64,000 bases of DNA from an uncultured Tateyamaria sp. (GCF_947503705.1 NZ_CANNES010000001.1:1060501-1124500), one strand, 5' to 3'. Positions 1-10,027 are shown, counted from the first letter of the stretch. Translations and numbers: made by a program. The notes: a model not told the origin generated them from the sequence alone.

Positions 1-150
1 CATCGCCATATCTGCATTGCCTGCGCGCACGGCCTCGATCACGTCCTCAAAAGTCCGGCAGGGCACCGGCTGCGCATCGGGGCGGGCCTTCAGGCAGGCC
101 TCGTGACTGTAGGCGCCCAGGTCGCCCTGAAATGCAATCCGCTGTGACAT
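1..150 (-). CDS. pheA: Prephenate dehydratase, N-terminal 50 residues (runs off the window)
   Basis: Reading the reverse strand from the ATG at 148-150 gives MSQRIAFQGDLGAYSHEA and about 30 further residues before the window edge. The GDLGAYSHEA stretch is the usual opening of prephenate dehydratase, which decarboxylates and dehydrates prephenate to phenylpyruvate for phenylalanine synthesis. The catalytic TRF region and any ACT domain lie outside the window, so it cannot be seen whether the protein is complete. It is divergent from a membrane cytochrome c gene 139 bases away, a pairing I associate with Rhodobacterales. The family call rests on the N-terminal motif only. Confidence 0.85.
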   Translation of the reverse strand, partial: MSQRIAFQGDLGAYSHEACLKARPDAQPVPCRTFEDVIEAVRAGNADMAM

Positions 151-289
151 CTGTCTTTCCTTAACCAGTTTCGCCCTATCCTTTTTTGGGGGCAGGGCGA
201 TTGGTCGCGGTTAGTATCGCTTGCCAGCGCCGAGGGGAAGCAATAGATACCCGCCCGAGCGAAGAGATAACCCACGAGAGTGACAACAC

Positions 290-802
290 ATGTTCGACAC
301 GATGACCTTCACCAAGATCGCAGGCAGTTTGTGCGGTGCGTTGCTGATCCTTTTGCTGGGCAAATGGGCGGCTGAAGAGCTGTTTCATGTCGGTGGTCAC
401 GGTGATCACGCCCAGGCCTATGTGATCGACACCGGGGTGGACGAAACACCCAGCGACGAACCTGTGCTGGCCTTTGCCGATGTGTTTGCTGCCGCCGACC
501 CCGGCAAAGGGGAACGCGCCTTCCGTCAGTGCAGCGCCTGTCACAAGCTGGTCTCGGGCGAAAATGGTGTTGGCCCCTATCTGCACAACGTCGTTGGTCG
601 TGATGTGGGCACCGCCGTTGGCTACGCTGCCTATTCCGGCGCGCTGAGCGAGGCGGCAGACGTCTGGACCCCCGAAAACCTGAACGCGTTCCTGGAAAAC
701 CCGAAGTCCTACGCGCCCGGTACATCCATGAGCTATAACGGTATGCGCGACATCGAAGACCGCGCAAACCTCATCGCCTATCTGGCGACCTATACCGACT
801 AA
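290..802 (+). CDS. Membrane-anchored class I cytochrome c
   Basis: A 170-residue protein with one N-terminal membrane segment (about residues 9-27) that probably acts as an uncleaved anchor. An acidic linker follows, then a cytochrome c domain. The haem motif CSACH is at residues 81-85 and the likely sixth ligand is Met147 in PGTSMSYNG. It resembles the CycM/cytochrome c-y group, which carries electrons from the bc1 complex to terminal oxidases (or a reaction centre) in the periplasm. The cbb3 oxidase encoded about 10 kb downstream is a plausible partner, but that is inference. It is a single-gene unit followed directly by a strong terminator hairpin. Confidence 0.88.
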   Translation: MFDTMTFTKIAGSLCGALLILLLGKWAAEELFHVGGHGDHAQAYVIDTGVDETPSDEPVLAFADVFAAADPGKGERAFRQCSACHKLVSGENGVGPYLHNVVGRDVGTAVGYAAYSGALSEAADVWTPENLNAFLENPKSYAPGTSMSYNGMRDIEDRANLIAYLATYTD

Positions 803-826
803 GTCCCTCGGGCATCGAAATCATGC

Positions 827-862
827 AAAGGCCGCGTGCAATTCTGCCCGCGGCCTTTTTTA
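827..862 (+). terminator. Rho-independent terminator after the cytochrome c gene
   Basis: A ten-base stem (AAAGGCCGCG at 827-836 with CGCGGCCTTT at 849-858) around a 12-base loop is followed by a run of T. It lies 25 bases after the cytochrome c stop codon. The remaining gap to the next gene (863-996) shows no clear promoter or operator that I can name. Confidence 0.85.
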
Positions 863-996
863 TTGCCCATGTTACAGCCTGATCACGGCTGGGCGAGCAA
901 GTTCACATATTCTCAAGTTGCATATTGGCGAATGGCTCCATTAGCTTAGATCAACACGCAAGAGCGTTCGCACTTGGCCACAGCAGGAGACCAAAC

Positions 997-2958
997 ATGC
1001 GCAAGACACAGCCCCACACCCGACCACAGGCCCGATCCCGCGTACGTGCCAAGGTGGCGCGCCCCGCAAATGTGATGTGGTGGGGGCTTGGTCTTGTGGG
1101 GATGGTTCTGGCGCTGATGGCCAGCCATGCGCGGGCGGATGGGCACGAAACCATCATCTCAAGCCACGGCTATTCGTTTTACGGCGACTTGACCTATCCT
1201 GCGGATTTCACCCATTTTAACTATGTGAACCCCGATGCGCCAAAAGGGGGCGAAATTGCCCTCGGCACCGTGGGCACATTCGATTCGATGCACCCCTATA
1301 CCCGCAAGGGCCGGGCAGGCGCGTTGTCCTCTTCGATTTACGAAAGCCTGCTGGGCGAGGGTGTGAACAGCACCGCGGTGCCTGCGGATGTCTATGCCGA
1401 GTACTACTGCCTGCTCTGTGACCGACTCGAATATGATGAGGGCAAGAACTGGGTAATCTTCTATATGCGCCCCGAGGCGCGGTTTTCCAATGGAACGCCT
1501 GTCACTGCCCATGACATCGCCTTTTCGCATAACCTGCTGCTGGATGAGGGTCTGAAATCCTATGCCGATGCGGTGCGCAAACTGATCCCCAAGGTCGAGG
1601 TTCTGGACGATTACACGATCAAGTTCTACTTCACCGAAGGGGTGTCGCGCCGGTCCCTCATCGAACAGGTGGGCGGCGTCCCCGCCTGGTCCAAGAAGTG
1701 GTATGAGGAAACCGGGGCCAGCCTCGACGAAAGCCGGTTGGAAATTTCGCCCGGATCCGGCCCTTATGTGGTCGACAGTGTCGATGTAAACCGCCGCGTC
1801 GTTTACAAACGCAACCCCGACTATTGGGGCAATGACCTGCCCTTCAACAAGGGGCGCAACAATTTCGACAGCATCCGCATCGAATATTTCGGCGATGCCG
1901 AGGCCGCTTTCCAGGCCTTCCTTGCAGGTGAATTTACCTTCCGTTCGGAAAATGATTCCAAGAAATGGGCGACCGGCTATGACACGCCCAAGGTGGCCAG
2001 CGGTGCCATCGTGCAGGCGGATTTGCCGGACGGCGCGCCGCCTACCCCTTCCGGGATTGTGTTCAACCTGGGCCGTGAACAGTTGCAGGATACCCGCGTG
2101 CGCGAGGCTATCGCGCTGGCCTACAACTTTGAGTGGACAAACGCATCGCTGCAATATGGCCTGTTCAAACAGCGGGCCTCCTATACCCAGGACACGCCCT
2201 TGATGGCCACGGGTCTGCCCGAAGGTGCAGAACTTGAGCTGCTGCAAAGCCTGGGCGATCTGGTGCCTGCCGATATGCTGACCCAAGAGGTGCGCGTCCC
2301 GCACACCTCGAATGAGGCGCGCCTCTTTGACCGGCGTAATGCGCGCACGGCCATGGCGCTGTTGGATGAGGCCGGTTGGGCTGTGGGTGACGACGGCATC
2401 CGCCGCAACGCCGCGGGCGAAAAGCTGTCGTTGAGCTTCCTGTTCAACTCGTCCTCGCCCGACACGCTGTCGGGGGCGATGGAAAACTTTGTCTCGAACG
2501 TCCGCAAACTGGGCATCGAGATCGAGTTGGAAAAGGTGGACCCCTCGCAATACACCTCCCGCGAGCGGGATCGCGACTATGATCTGGTGTTTGATGCCTA
2601 TGCGGCTTTCCTGGGCACCGGAACGGGACTTTTGCAGCGCTTCGGCTCCGAAGCCGCAGAGTTCTCGCTCTTTAACCCCGCTGGGCTGGCCAGCCCGCTG
2701 GTGGACGCGATCATCGACGCGTCGCTGAACGCCCAGACACGTGAGGAAGAACAGGCCTCGCTTATGGCGCTGGATCGGGCGCTGCGCCACGCCTTCATCA
2801 TGATTCCGCTGTGGTACAACCCGTCCTATTGGGTGGCCTATTATGACAAGTTCGAGCATCCCGAAACGATCCCGCCCTACGCTCTCGGCCAGTTGGATTT
2901 CTGGTGGTACAACGAGGAAAAGGCGCAAGCGCTGAAAGCCTCGGGCGCGCTGAGGTAG
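997..2958 (+). CDS. yejA: Peptide ABC transporter, periplasmic binding protein (YejA-like)
   Basis: A 653-residue family 5 solute-binding protein. The ATG at 997 is preferred over an in-frame ATG at 925 because GGAG lies just upstream of 997. A long basic n-region leads to a hydrophobic segment (around residues 29-45) with an ARA/DG cleavage site, so the protein is exported. The mature start ([15 protein letters not shown]) and the motif [13 protein letters not shown] are typical of YejA rather than OppA or DppA. It should deliver oligopeptides (microcin C-type peptides in the enteric case) to the permease pair downstream. It starts a four-gene operon with its permease only 4 bases away. Confidence 0.88.
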   Translation: MRKTQPHTRPQARSRVRAKVARPANVMWWGLGLVGMVLALMASHARADGHETIISSHGYSFYGDLTYPADFTHFNYVNPDAPKGGEIALGTVGTFDSMHPYTRKGRAGALSSSIYESLLGEGVNSTAVPADVYAEYYCLLCDRLEYDEGKNWVIFYMRPEARFSNGTPVTAHDIAFSHNLLLDEGLKSYADAVRKLIPKVEVLDDYTIKFYFTEGVSRRSLIEQVGGVPAWSKKWYEETGASLDESRLEISPGSGPYVVDSVDVNRRVVYKRNPDYWGNDLPFNKGRNNFDSIRIEYFGDAEAAFQAFLAGEFTFRSENDSKKWATGYDTPKVASGAIVQADLPDGAPPTPSGIVFNLGREQLQDTRVREAIALAYNFEWTNASLQYGLFKQRASYTQDTPLMATGLPEGAELELLQSLGDLVPADMLTQEVRVPHTSNEARLFDRRNARTAMALLDEAGWAVGDDGIRRNAAGEKLSLSFLFNSSSPDTLSGAMENFVSNVRKLGIEIELEKVDPSQYTSRERDRDYDLVFDAYAAFLGTGTGLLQRFGSEAAEFSLFNPAGLASPLVDAIIDASLNAQTREEEQASLMALDRALRHAFIMIPLWYNPSYWVAYYDKFEHPETIPPYALGQLDFWWYNEEKAQALKASGALR

Positions 2959-2962
2959 ACGC

Positions 2963-4054
2963 ATGGCCCCCTATATCCTGCGCAGGCTGCTCTTGGTCAT
3001 TCCGACCTTGCTGGGCATCCTGTTGGTCAACTTCACGCTCACGCAATTCGTGCCCGGCGGCCCCGTCGAACAGGCCATTGCGCGGGCCCAAGGGGGCGGG
3101 GACGTCTTTGGCGGTTTTGCCGGGGGCAACAATGACGCAGGCGCGGACGAGCTGAACACAGCCTCTGACAGCGAATATGTCGGCGCACGCGGCCTGCCGC
3201 CCGAGTTCATCGAAGAGCTCAAGGCCGAGTTCGGGTTCGACAAACCGCCCGTCCAACGCTTCCTCAACATGGTCTGGAACTACATACAATTCGATTTCGG
3301 AGAGAGTTATTTCAGGTCCATATCCGTCATAGACCTGGTGATCGAGAAATTACCCGTCTCAATCACCCTGGGCCTTTGGTCGACGATCATCGCCTATCTG
3401 GTGTCGATCCCATTGGGTATCCGCAAAGCGGTCAAGGACGGCACGCCCTTTGACACCTGGACATCCGGCGCGATCATCGCGGCCTATGCGATCCCCGGCT
3501 TCCTTTTCGCGATCCTGCTGCTCGTGCTTTTTGCGGGTGGCACCTATTGGCAGATCTTCCCGCTACGGGGCCTGACCTCTGACAATTTCGAAGATCTCAG
3601 CGCTTGGGGCAAAGTGGTCGACTACTTCTGGCACATCACCTTGCCGGTGCTGGCCGGCACCATCGGGGCCTTTGCCACGCTGACCTTGCTGACCAAAAAC
3701 AGCTTTCTGGACGAGATCAAGAAACTCTATGTCATGACCGCCCGCGCCAAGGGGTTGTCGGAACGGCAGGTCCTCTATGGGCACGTTTTCCGCAACGCGA
3801 TGCTGATCGTGATCGCGGGCTTTCCGGCAGTGTTCATCGGCGTCTTTTTCGGCGGCTCGCTGATCATCGAGACGATCTTTTCCCTCGATGGGTTGGGGCG
3901 GCTCGGGTTCGAAGCGGCGGTCGCCCGCGACTATCCGATTGTCTTTGGCACGCTCTATATCTTTGGGCTCATGGGGCTTTTGGTCGGCATCCTGTCAGAC
4001 CTCATGTATGTGCTGGTCGACCCACGCATCGACTTTGAGCGGAGGGAGGGCTGA
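2963..4054 (+). CDS. yejB: Peptide ABC transporter permease (YejB-like)
   Basis: A 363-residue inner-membrane permease starting [19 protein letters not shown], the common first helix of DppB/OppB/YejB permeases. About six membrane segments are visible. The EAA loop, which contacts the ATPase, is around residues 255-285 ([20 protein letters not shown]). The hydrophilic insert after the first helix (about residues 35-75) is longer than in DppB and fits YejB. Its stop overlaps the ATG of the next permease by one base, indicating translational coupling. Confidence 0.88.
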   Translation: MAPYILRRLLLVIPTLLGILLVNFTLTQFVPGGPVEQAIARAQGGGDVFGGFAGGNNDAGADELNTASDSEYVGARGLPPEFIEELKAEFGFDKPPVQRFLNMVWNYIQFDFGESYFRSISVIDLVIEKLPVSITLGLWSTIIAYLVSIPLGIRKAVKDGTPFDTWTSGAIIAAYAIPGFLFAILLLVLFAGGTYWQIFPLRGLTSDNFEDLSAWGKVVDYFWHITLPVLAGTIGAFATLTLLTKNSFLDEIKKLYVMTARAKGLSERQVLYGHVFRNAMLIVIAGFPAVFIGVFFGGSLIIETIFSLDGLGRLGFEAAVARDYPIVFGTLYIFGLMGLLVGILSDLMYVLVDPRIDFERREG

Positions 4055-5214
4055 TGGCGGTCACCGAGCCAGCGACGCTTGCCGTTCCTGCGCCCAAGCG
4101 TAAATTCTTTTCCCTGTCGCCGCTGAATCAACGCCGCTGGCGGAATTTCAAGAAGAACCGGCGCGCCTATTGGTCGCTCTGGATCTTTTCGATCCTCTTT
4201 GGGCTTAGCATGTGCGCCGAGTTTCTGGCCTATGACAAGCCGATCCTGATCCGCTATCAGGGCGCGTTCTACACCCCGATCTGGAACTTTTATGCCGAAA
4301 CCGACTTTGGCGGCGATTTCCAGACCGAAGCGTCCTACCGGGATATCGAGGTGCAATGCCTGATTGCCTCGGGCGGCATGGACATCTGTTTTGACGACCC
4401 CGAGGGCGTGATCGAGGATGCGCGCGATGGCATCGTCGATGGCGAGGAGATCAATCGCGGCTGGGCAATCTGGCCCCTCATTCCGTACAGCTATGACACC
4501 GCTGTGGACCGACCCGGGGCTGCACCGCTGGCACCGAATTCCGAAAACCTGTTGGGCACTGACGGGACAAAACGCGACGTGCTGGCGCGGGTGATCCACG
4601 GGTTCCGGCTGTCCGTTCTTTTCACCCTGATCGTGACAGGGGCCTCAGCGGTTATCGGCATCATCGCAGGCGCGGTGCAGGGCTATTTTGGCGGGCGCAC
4701 CGATCTGATCTTCCAGCGGATCATCGAAATATGGTCCTCCACCCCCAGCCTTTACGTCATCATCATCATGTTCGCGATCCTGGGGCGCAGTTTCTGGCTG
4801 TTGGTCTTCCTCCTCGTCCTCTTCGGCTGGACGGGTCTGGTGGGCGTCGTCCGGGCGGAATTCCTGCGCGCCCGGAACCTCGAATACGTGCGCGCGGCCC
4901 GTGCCCTGGGGGTAAGCAATCTCACAATCATGTTCCGGCACATGCTGCCCAACGCGATGGTGGCGACGCTGACCATGCTGCCATTCATCATCACCGGCAC
5001 AATCTCGTCTCTGGCCGTGCTCGACTTTTTGGGTTTTGGCCTGCCGTCCTCGGCCCCGTCTCTGGGCGAGCTGACATTGCAGGCAAAACAGAACCTGCAA
5101 GCGCCCTGGCTGGCCTTCACCGCTTTCACGGTCTTTGCCATCATGCTCAGCCTTCTGATCTTCATCTTTGAAGGCATCCGGGACGCGTTTGACCCGAGAA
5201 AGACCTTTTCATGA
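4054..5214 (+). CDS. yejE: Peptide ABC transporter permease (YejE-like)
   Basis: A 386-residue partner permease. The basic N-terminus has LSPLNQRRWRNFKKNRRAYW, characteristic of YejE/DppC. A long periplasmic segment follows the first helix, then the membrane core. The EAA loop reads EYVRAARALGVSNLTIMFRH near residues 280-300. It pairs with the preceding permease to form the channel. It overlaps the downstream ATPase gene by 4 bases (ATGA), so all four genes of this transporter are tightly coupled. Confidence 0.88.
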   Translation: MAVTEPATLAVPAPKRKFFSLSPLNQRRWRNFKKNRRAYWSLWIFSILFGLSMCAEFLAYDKPILIRYQGAFYTPIWNFYAETDFGGDFQTEASYRDIEVQCLIASGGMDICFDDPEGVIEDARDGIVDGEEINRGWAIWPLIPYSYDTAVDRPGAAPLAPNSENLLGTDGTKRDVLARVIHGFRLSVLFTLIVTGASAVIGIIAGAVQGYFGGRTDLIFQRIIEIWSSTPSLYVIIIMFAILGRSFWLLVFLLVLFGWTGLVGVVRAEFLRARNLEYVRAARALGVSNLTIMFRHMLPNAMVATLTMLPFIITGTISSLAVLDFLGFGLPSSAPSLGELTLQAKQNLQAPWLAFTAFTVFAIMLSLLIFIFEGIRDAFDPRKTFS

Positions 5215-6791
5215 CGGCACTTTTGGATGTGAAGGATCTGCGGGTTGCATTCCGGCAGGATGGGCATGTCACGCATGCGGTCAAAGGTGTGTCATTCTCT
5301 GTGGATCGGGGCGAAACGGTGGCTCTGGTGGGGGAATCCGGGTCGGGCAAATCGGTCTCCGCACTCTCGACCGTATCGCTCCTGGGCGACAGTGCCGAGG
5401 TTTCGGGCTCTGTCACCTATGACGGGCAACAGATGATCGGGGCCAGTGACCGGTTGCTGCGCAAGGTGCGCGGCAACGACATCTCGTTCATCTTTCAGGA
5501 ACCGATGACGTCGCTCAATCCGCTGCATACCATCGAGAAACAACTGGGCGAAAGCCTGGCGCTGCATCAGGGGATCGCGGGTGCCGAGGCCCGGGGCCGC
5601 ATTCTGGAACTGCTGGACAAGGTGGGCATTCGCGACGCGGAAACGCGGCTGGGTGCTTACCCGCACCAGCTGTCTGGCGGGCAACGCCAGCGGGTGATGA
5701 TCGCGATGGCGCTGGCCAACAAACCCGACATCCTGATCGCGGACGAACCCACGACAGCGCTGGACGTGACCATTCAGGCGCAAATCCTCGACCTGCTGGC
5801 CGAGTTGAAAAAGACCGAACAGATGGGTCTGTTGTTCATCACGCATGACCTGGGAATCGTGCGCCGCGTCGCCGACAAGGTTTGCGTGATGCAAAACGGT
5901 GAAATCGTCGAGGCGGGCCCTGTGGCCGAGATTTTTGACAACCCGCAACACCCCTACACCAAAAAGCTGCTGGGGGCCGAGCCCAAGGGCCAGCCCGAAC
6001 CCGTGCCTGCGGGGGCCGAGGTTGTGGCGCACACCGAACATTTGAAAGTGTGGTTTCCGATCACCGCAGGGCTTCTGCGCAAGACCGTGGGCCATGTGAA
6101 GGCGGTCAATGACGCGACATTCGAGGTCCGCCGGGGCGAGACCGTGGGCATCGTGGGCGAATCCGGGTCTGGCAAGACCACGCTGGCGCTGGCCATCATG
6201 CGCCTGATCTCGTCGGAAGGCGGCATCATCTATATGGGGCAGGACATTCGCAGCTGGTCTGTGCGTGAATTGCGCCGTCTGCGCAAGGATATGCAGATTG
6301 TGTTTCAGGACCCGTTCGGCTCGCTCAGCCCGCGCATGACGGCGATGCAGATCATCGCCGAAGGCCTGGGCGTGCACGGGATCGAAGATGGTCGACCGGT
6401 GCGTGATGTGGTCGCCGAAGTGATGGCGGAAACGGGCCTCGACCCGGCCACGATGGACCGCTATCCGCATGAGTTTTCGGGCGGGCAACGGCAACGGATC
6501 GCCATTGCGCGCGCCATGGTGCTGCGCCCCAAACTGGTGGTACTGGACGAGCCTACATCGGCCCTCGACATGACGGTTCAGGTTCAGATTGTTGAGCTGC
6601 TGCGCGGCTTGCAGAAGAAATACGGGCTGGCGTTTCTCTTCATCAGCCACGACCTGAAGGTCGTGCGCGCCATGAGCCACAAGGTGCTGGTGATGAAACA
6701 GGGCGATATCGTGGAGCAAGGCACAGCGGACGATTTGTTTGAACGTCCTCAGACCGACTACACGCGCCTGTTGTTGCAAGCGACGCATTAG
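5211..6791 (+). CDS. yejF: Peptide ABC transporter, two-domain ATPase (YejF-like)
   Basis: A 526-residue protein with two complete ABC cassettes, which is the YejF arrangement (DppD and DppF fused). Cassette one has Walker A GESGSGKS at residues 41-48, signature LSGGQRQR near 157 and Walker B ILIADEP. Cassette two has Walker [10 protein letters not shown] near 320, signature FSGGQRQR and Walker B VVLDEP. All catalytic motifs look intact. It powers uptake through the two permeases encoded just upstream and is the last gene of the operon. The gap that follows carries copy one of an intergenic hairpin repeat. Confidence 0.9.
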   Translation: MTALLDVKDLRVAFRQDGHVTHAVKGVSFSVDRGETVALVGESGSGKSVSALSTVSLLGDSAEVSGSVTYDGQQMIGASDRLLRKVRGNDISFIFQEPMTSLNPLHTIEKQLGESLALHQGIAGAEARGRILELLDKVGIRDAETRLGAYPHQLSGGQRQRVMIAMALANKPDILIADEPTTALDVTIQAQILDLLAELKKTEQMGLLFITHDLGIVRRVADKVCVMQNGEIVEAGPVAEIFDNPQHPYTKKLLGAEPKGQPEPVPAGAEVVAHTEHLKVWFPITAGLLRKTVGHVKAVNDATFEVRRGETVGIVGESGSGKTTLALAIMRLISSEGGIIYMGQDIRSWSVRELRRLRKDMQIVFQDPFGSLSPRMTAMQIIAEGLGVHGIEDGRPVRDVVAEVMAETGLDPATMDRYPHEFSGGQRQRIAIARAMVLRPKLVVLDEPTSALDMTVQVQIVELLRGLQKKYGLAFLFISHDLKVVRAMSHKVLVMKQGDIVEQGTADDLFERPQTDYTRLLLQATH

Positions 6792-6793
6792 GA

Positions 6794-6853
6794 GGTCCGC
6801 CGGACGACGTGCATTGGCCGCATGCGCGGCAATGACACCCCGCCCACCGTCCC
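6794..6853. repeat. Intergenic hairpin repeat, copy 1
   Basis: A 60-base unit between the convergent yejF and hemN genes. It holds a stem formed by CATTGGCCGC and GCGGCAATG with a short loop, then the tail CCCCGCCCACCGTCCC. Nearly the same unit occurs at 9014-9074, and a diverged one at 19906-19951. There is no poly-T run, so it is not a classic intrinsic terminator. Confidence 0.75.
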
Positions 6854-6858
6854 TTTTG

Positions 6859-8202
6859 TCAAATGGCGGAGGCGTGCCTGCCTTCCTCAACCGTGTAATC
6901 ATCAAAGTGCCGCGCCACGAGCCGCGTCAGCGCGCGCGATGCGGGCGGGATGATCAGCGTGTCATTTTGCAAGATCAGGGTCTCGTCAAAAGCTTGCGCG
7001 GCGGTCCGCATCAGCGCGCGCGCCTGGTCGGCCTGCGCACCGAAGTCCTGCGCTGACACTTCGAAATCGCACATGATCCGCTCGATAATGGCAGCGCGCA
7101 GCAGATCGTCACCCTGAAACGCATGGCCCTTTGCCGTGGCAAAGACCCCGTCGCGCACAGCGGTGGCATAGCGCGACGTGGCCGGGTTGTTCTGGGCATA
7201 GCCCTGCGGAAAGCGCGAGATGGACGAGGCCCCAAGGCCGATCAGCGTATCGTTTTGGTCATCGGTATAGCCTTGGAAATTCCGTTTCAACTGTCCGGCG
7301 GCCTGCGCCTTGGCCAGGCTGTCAGAGGGTACGGCAAAGTGGTCGATGCCGACTTCTTCATAGCCATCCCAGGTGAACAGCTTGCGCGCAATCTCGAAGA
7401 GGTTGAGCCGCTCGGCCGGCGTGGGCAGCGCGTCGGACGGGATCAGCGATTGCCGCCGCGCCATCCAGGGCACATGCGCATAGCCATAAAGCGCCACGCG
7501 GTCTGGCCCAAGGGACAAAAGCTTGCTCACGCTGTCGGTGATCCGCTCGGGCGTCTGATGGGGCAGGCCAAACAGGATATCGGCGTTCAGGCTGTGCACG
7601 CCCGCATCGCGCAGTCGTTCCACCGCCTGTGCGGTGATCTCAAAGCTTTGATCGCGTCCGATGACGGCCTGAATGTCGGGGTCAAAATCCTGCACCCCGA
7701 TGGAGGCGCGGGTCATGCCAGCGGCCACCAGCGCGTCTACGCGTGGGCCGTCAATCTCGTTGGGGTCAATTTCGACCGAGAACTCGGCGCCGGGGGTAAA
7801 GGGCAACACGCCCGCAATCTTGCCCGCAAGGCCCGCGATCATGTCGGGCGTCAGCAAGGTGGGCGTGCCGCCCCCCCAATGCATCCGGTTCAGGCGCACG
7901 CCCGGGGGCAGCGTCCGTGCCAGCATGTCGATCTCGGCAAACAGGGTTTCGAGATAGGCGGCGACAGGCGCTGCGGTGGCGGTGCCTTGCGTCCGGCAGG
8001 CGCAAAACCAGCACAAACGCCGACAAAAGGGGATATGGATATAAAGCGATATTTGCCCACCGGCAGGCACGGCTTTGATCCACGCTTGCATTTGGTCCGA
8101 ACCGACACGATCCGAAAAATGCGGCGCTGTGGGGTAGCTTGTGTAGCGCGGTACCTTCGCGTCAAAAAGCCCCAAGCGTTCGAATTTGGTTTTGGTTTCC
8201 AT
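6859..8202 (-). CDS. hemN: Oxygen-independent coproporphyrinogen III oxidase
   Basis: A 447-residue radical SAM enzyme that converts coproporphyrinogen III to protoporphyrinogen IX without oxygen. The cluster motif CX3CX2C is at Cys60, Cys64 and Cys67 (YIHIPFCRRLCWFC), followed by the GGGTP SAM-binding motif. The length and the N-terminal RYTSYPTAPHF favour true HemN over the shorter HemW. It is divergent from fnrL with an FNR box in the 63-base gap, as expected for a gene induced at low oxygen. Rhodobacter species often carry a second copy (hemZ), so the exact paralogue name is uncertain. Confidence 0.92.
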   Translation of the reverse strand: METKTKFERLGLFDAKVPRYTSYPTAPHFSDRVGSDQMQAWIKAVPAGGQISLYIHIPFCRRLCWFCACRTQGTATAAPVAAYLETLFAEIDMLARTLPPGVRLNRMHWGGGTPTLLTPDMIAGLAGKIAGVLPFTPGAEFSVEIDPNEIDGPRVDALVAAGMTRASIGVQDFDPDIQAVIGRDQSFEITAQAVERLRDAGVHSLNADILFGLPHQTPERITDSVSKLLSLGPDRVALYGYAHVPWMARRQSLIPSDALPTPAERLNLFEIARKLFTWDGYEEVGIDHFAVPSDSLAKAQAAGQLKRNFQGYTDDQNDTLIGLGASSISRFPQGYAQNNPATSRYATAVRDGVFATAKGHAFQGDDLLRAAIIERIMCDFEVSAQDFGAQADQARALMRTAAQAFDETLILQNDTLIIPPASRALTRLVARHFDDYTVEEGRHASAI

Positions 8203-8236
8203 GGTTGAACGCTAGGGTTGTCTGAACCCGCGCGCC

Positions 8237-8250
8237 TTGACGCAGATCAA
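8237..8250. promoter_or_regulatory. FNR box between hemN and fnrL
   Basis: TTGACGCAGATCAA matches the TTGA-N6-TCAA consensus with both half sites perfect. It lies 35 bases upstream of the hemN start and 16 bases upstream of the fnrL start. It could therefore serve hemN activation and fnrL autoregulation. Site function is inferred. Confidence 0.85.
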
Positions 8251-8265
8251 CTTTCTGGATCCGCC

Positions 8266-9009
8266 ATGACAACGATGACCCCTGACCTTGCCAAGCAAGA
8301 CTGCAGCGATTGCCCGATCCGGCATCGGGCTGTTTGTGCCCGTTGCGAACCGGACGAGTTGGAGCGTCTGGAGGAAGTCAAGTATTACCGCACCTATGAG
8401 GCGGGTCAGACCGTGGCCTGGGCCGGGGACAAGATGGATTTCGTGGCCTCTGTCGTGTCGGGGGCGGCGACGCTGACCCAGACGATGGAAGATGGGCGGC
8501 GGCAGATGGTGGGCCTGTTGCTGCCGTCTGATTTTGTGGGTCGGCCGGGCCGTGATGGTGTCCGCTATGATGTGGTGGCGGTGTCCGAACTGGTGATGTG
8601 CTGTTTCCGCAAAGCGCCTTTTGAGAAGATGATCGCCTCAACACCGCATATTGCCGAACGGCTGCTCGAGATGACCCTGGACGAGCTGGATGCGGCCCGC
8701 GAATGGATGCTTGTGCTGGGCCGCAAGACGGCGCGCGAGAAAATCGCTTCGCTCTTGTCCATCATTGCGCGCCGTGATGCGGTCTATGCCCCTGGGGTAG
8801 TGCGGTCTGTGACGTTTGATTTGCCGCTGACGCGGGAGGCAATGGCCGATTATCTGGGCCTGACCCTGGAGACGGTCAGCAGGCAAGTGTCGGCCCTCAA
8901 GCGGGATGGGGTCATCGAATTGCAAGGCAAACGCAGGGTGCACGTGCCGGATGTCGATCTGTTGATGGAAGAGGCAGGCGACGACAGCGACGGTGGTTTG
9001 CTGGTCTGA
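8266..9009 (+). CDS. fnrL: Oxygen-sensing transcription regulator FnrL (Crp/Fnr family)
   Basis: A 247-residue Crp/Fnr protein. The N-terminal cysteines 13, 16, 24 and 27 (CSDCPIRHRAVCARC) plus a central CC pair supply the [4Fe-4S] ligands seen in FNR proteins. A cyclic-nucleotide-like beta-barrel and a C-terminal helix-turn-helix follow (LTLETVSRQVSALKRDGVIE). The ATG at 8266 is preferred over an in-frame start at 8218, because the longer start would run through the FNR box. It should activate hemN, the cbb3 genes and probably usp when oxygen is low, and all of these carry TTGA-N6-TCAA boxes here. Confidence 0.93.
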   Translation: MTTMTPDLAKQDCSDCPIRHRAVCARCEPDELERLEEVKYYRTYEAGQTVAWAGDKMDFVASVVSGAATLTQTMEDGRRQMVGLLLPSDFVGRPGRDGVRYDVVAVSELVMCCFRKAPFEKMIASTPHIAERLLEMTLDELDAAREWMLVLGRKTAREKIASLLSIIARRDAVYAPGVVRSVTFDLPLTREAMADYLGLTLETVSRQVSALKRDGVIELQGKRRVHVPDVDLLMEEAGDDSDGGLLV

Positions 9010-9013
9010 TCGT

Positions 9014-9074
9014 GGTCCGTCGGGACGGCGCGCATTGACCGCATTCGCGGCAATGACGCCCCGCCCACCGTCCC
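9014..9074. repeat. Intergenic hairpin repeat, copy 2
   Basis: A 61-base unit almost identical to 6794-6853. It keeps the stem CATTGACCGC/GCGGCAATG and the same tail CCCCGCCCACCGTCCC. It again lies in a convergent gap, between fnrL and the Usp gene. One base is inserted relative to copy 1, and substitutions in the stem preserve pairing. Confidence 0.75.
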
Positions 9075-9095
9075 CGGCGAAGCGCCTTTTGCACT

Positions 9096-9935
9096 TTAGT
9101 GCGCCATGAACAACGGGACGGGGCAGTTTTCCAGCATATCCCGCGTGGCCCCGCCAAACATCGCCTCGGACCAGCGGGCGCGGCCATAAGCCCCCATCAC
9201 CAACATGTCGATATCCCGGTCGCTGCAATGCCGGATCAAAACGCCACTGATCGTGGGCAGGCTGCGGGCCAGCACATCAATCTCGCAGCGCACCCCGTGC
9301 CGGGCCAGAAACTGCGCCAGCAAACCGCCGGGGTCGGACCGGTCCTGCCCATGCTGCGGCGGGTCGATCACCGACACGTATGTCGTATCGCCTGCCATCA
9401 GCATCGGAATGGCACTGCGCACCGCCCGCAAGGATTCGTCGCTTTCGTTCCAGCCGACCGCAGTGCGGCCGGGCGCTGCCCAACCGGTCATCCCGTCAGG
9501 CAGGATCAGAACGGGAACCTGGGCATCAAAAAGCGCCGCTTCGACAATTGCGGGCTCTTCGTAATTGGCTTTTGCGCCATAAGGCTTGGGCAGCACCACC
9601 AGATCGGCAAAGCGGGCGTGACGCCGGATGACGCTCGTCAGCATGCTGAGCGGCGTGATCACCTGGGTGACGCTGGCACGCATATCCGTCGTCTTGAGGC
9701 GCTCGGCCACCTGCGCTTCCAGCTCTTCGGCATCGGTGCGCGCGCTTTTCAGGCCCACTTCGAGGAGCGTCGCGCTCATCTCTGTATAGGCATAGCCCTG
9801 AATGGTGCGGTCGATACCAACCACCAGCACCTCCAGATGGGCATCATTGGCCGCCGCCAACGCCATGGCCGTATCAAGGCCGCGCAGCGCGTCATCGCCT
9901 TGAGTAACCACCGTCAGAATGGATGAATATGTCAT
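9096..9935 (-). CDS. Tandem universal stress protein
   Basis: A 279-residue cytosolic protein made of two Usp domains (about residues 1-140 and 150-279). The second ends with GAYGRARWSEAMFGGATRDM, which matches the G-X2-G-X9-G-(S/T) ATP-binding pattern. The first repeat lacks a clear version, a common asymmetry in tandem Usp proteins. It is divergent from ccoN, and two FNR boxes lie between them, so low-oxygen induction is likely. The molecular role is not known for this type. Survival under anaerobic or energy stress is the usual suggestion. Confidence 0.85.
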   Translation of the reverse strand: MTYSSILTVVTQGDDALRGLDTAMALAAANDAHLEVLVVGIDRTIQGYAYTEMSATLLEVGLKSARTDAEELEAQVAERLKTTDMRASVTQVITPLSMLTSVIRRHARFADLVVLPKPYGAKANYEEPAIVEAALFDAQVPVLILPDGMTGWAAPGRTAVGWNESDESLRAVRSAIPMLMAGDTTYVSVIDPPQHGQDRSDPGGLLAQFLARHGVRCEIDVLARSLPTISGVLIRHCSDRDIDMLVMGAYGRARWSEAMFGGATRDMLENCPVPLFMAH

Positions 9936-9995
9936 GAGGACCTCCGCAAGTGTTTTGGGATGTCCTCAGTTTATGCCCCAGCGAAGGGCGCTGCA

Positions 9996-10009
9996 TTGAT
10001 CGGCGTCAA
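9996..10009. promoter_or_regulatory. FNR box 1 upstream of ccoN / usp
   Basis: TTGATCGGCGTCAA fits TTGA-N6-TCAA exactly. It is 60 bases from the usp start and 133 bases from the ccoN start, so it is better placed for the stress gene. Confidence 0.82.
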
Positions 10010-10027
10010 CGCAATGGCGCTTATGGC

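Noticed and set aside
945-958. Possible FNR half-site (TTAGATCAA) upstream of yejA
   Set aside because: Only one half fits; the partner TTGA is missing at the right spacing.
1159-2964. A 601-codon reverse-strand open frame opposite yejA
   Set aside because: Shadow of the binding-protein gene, with no domain and no ribosome site.
5292-6905. A 537-codon reverse-strand open frame opposite yejF
   Set aside because: The forward frame holds two full ABC cassettes. The reverse frame is the usual shadow.
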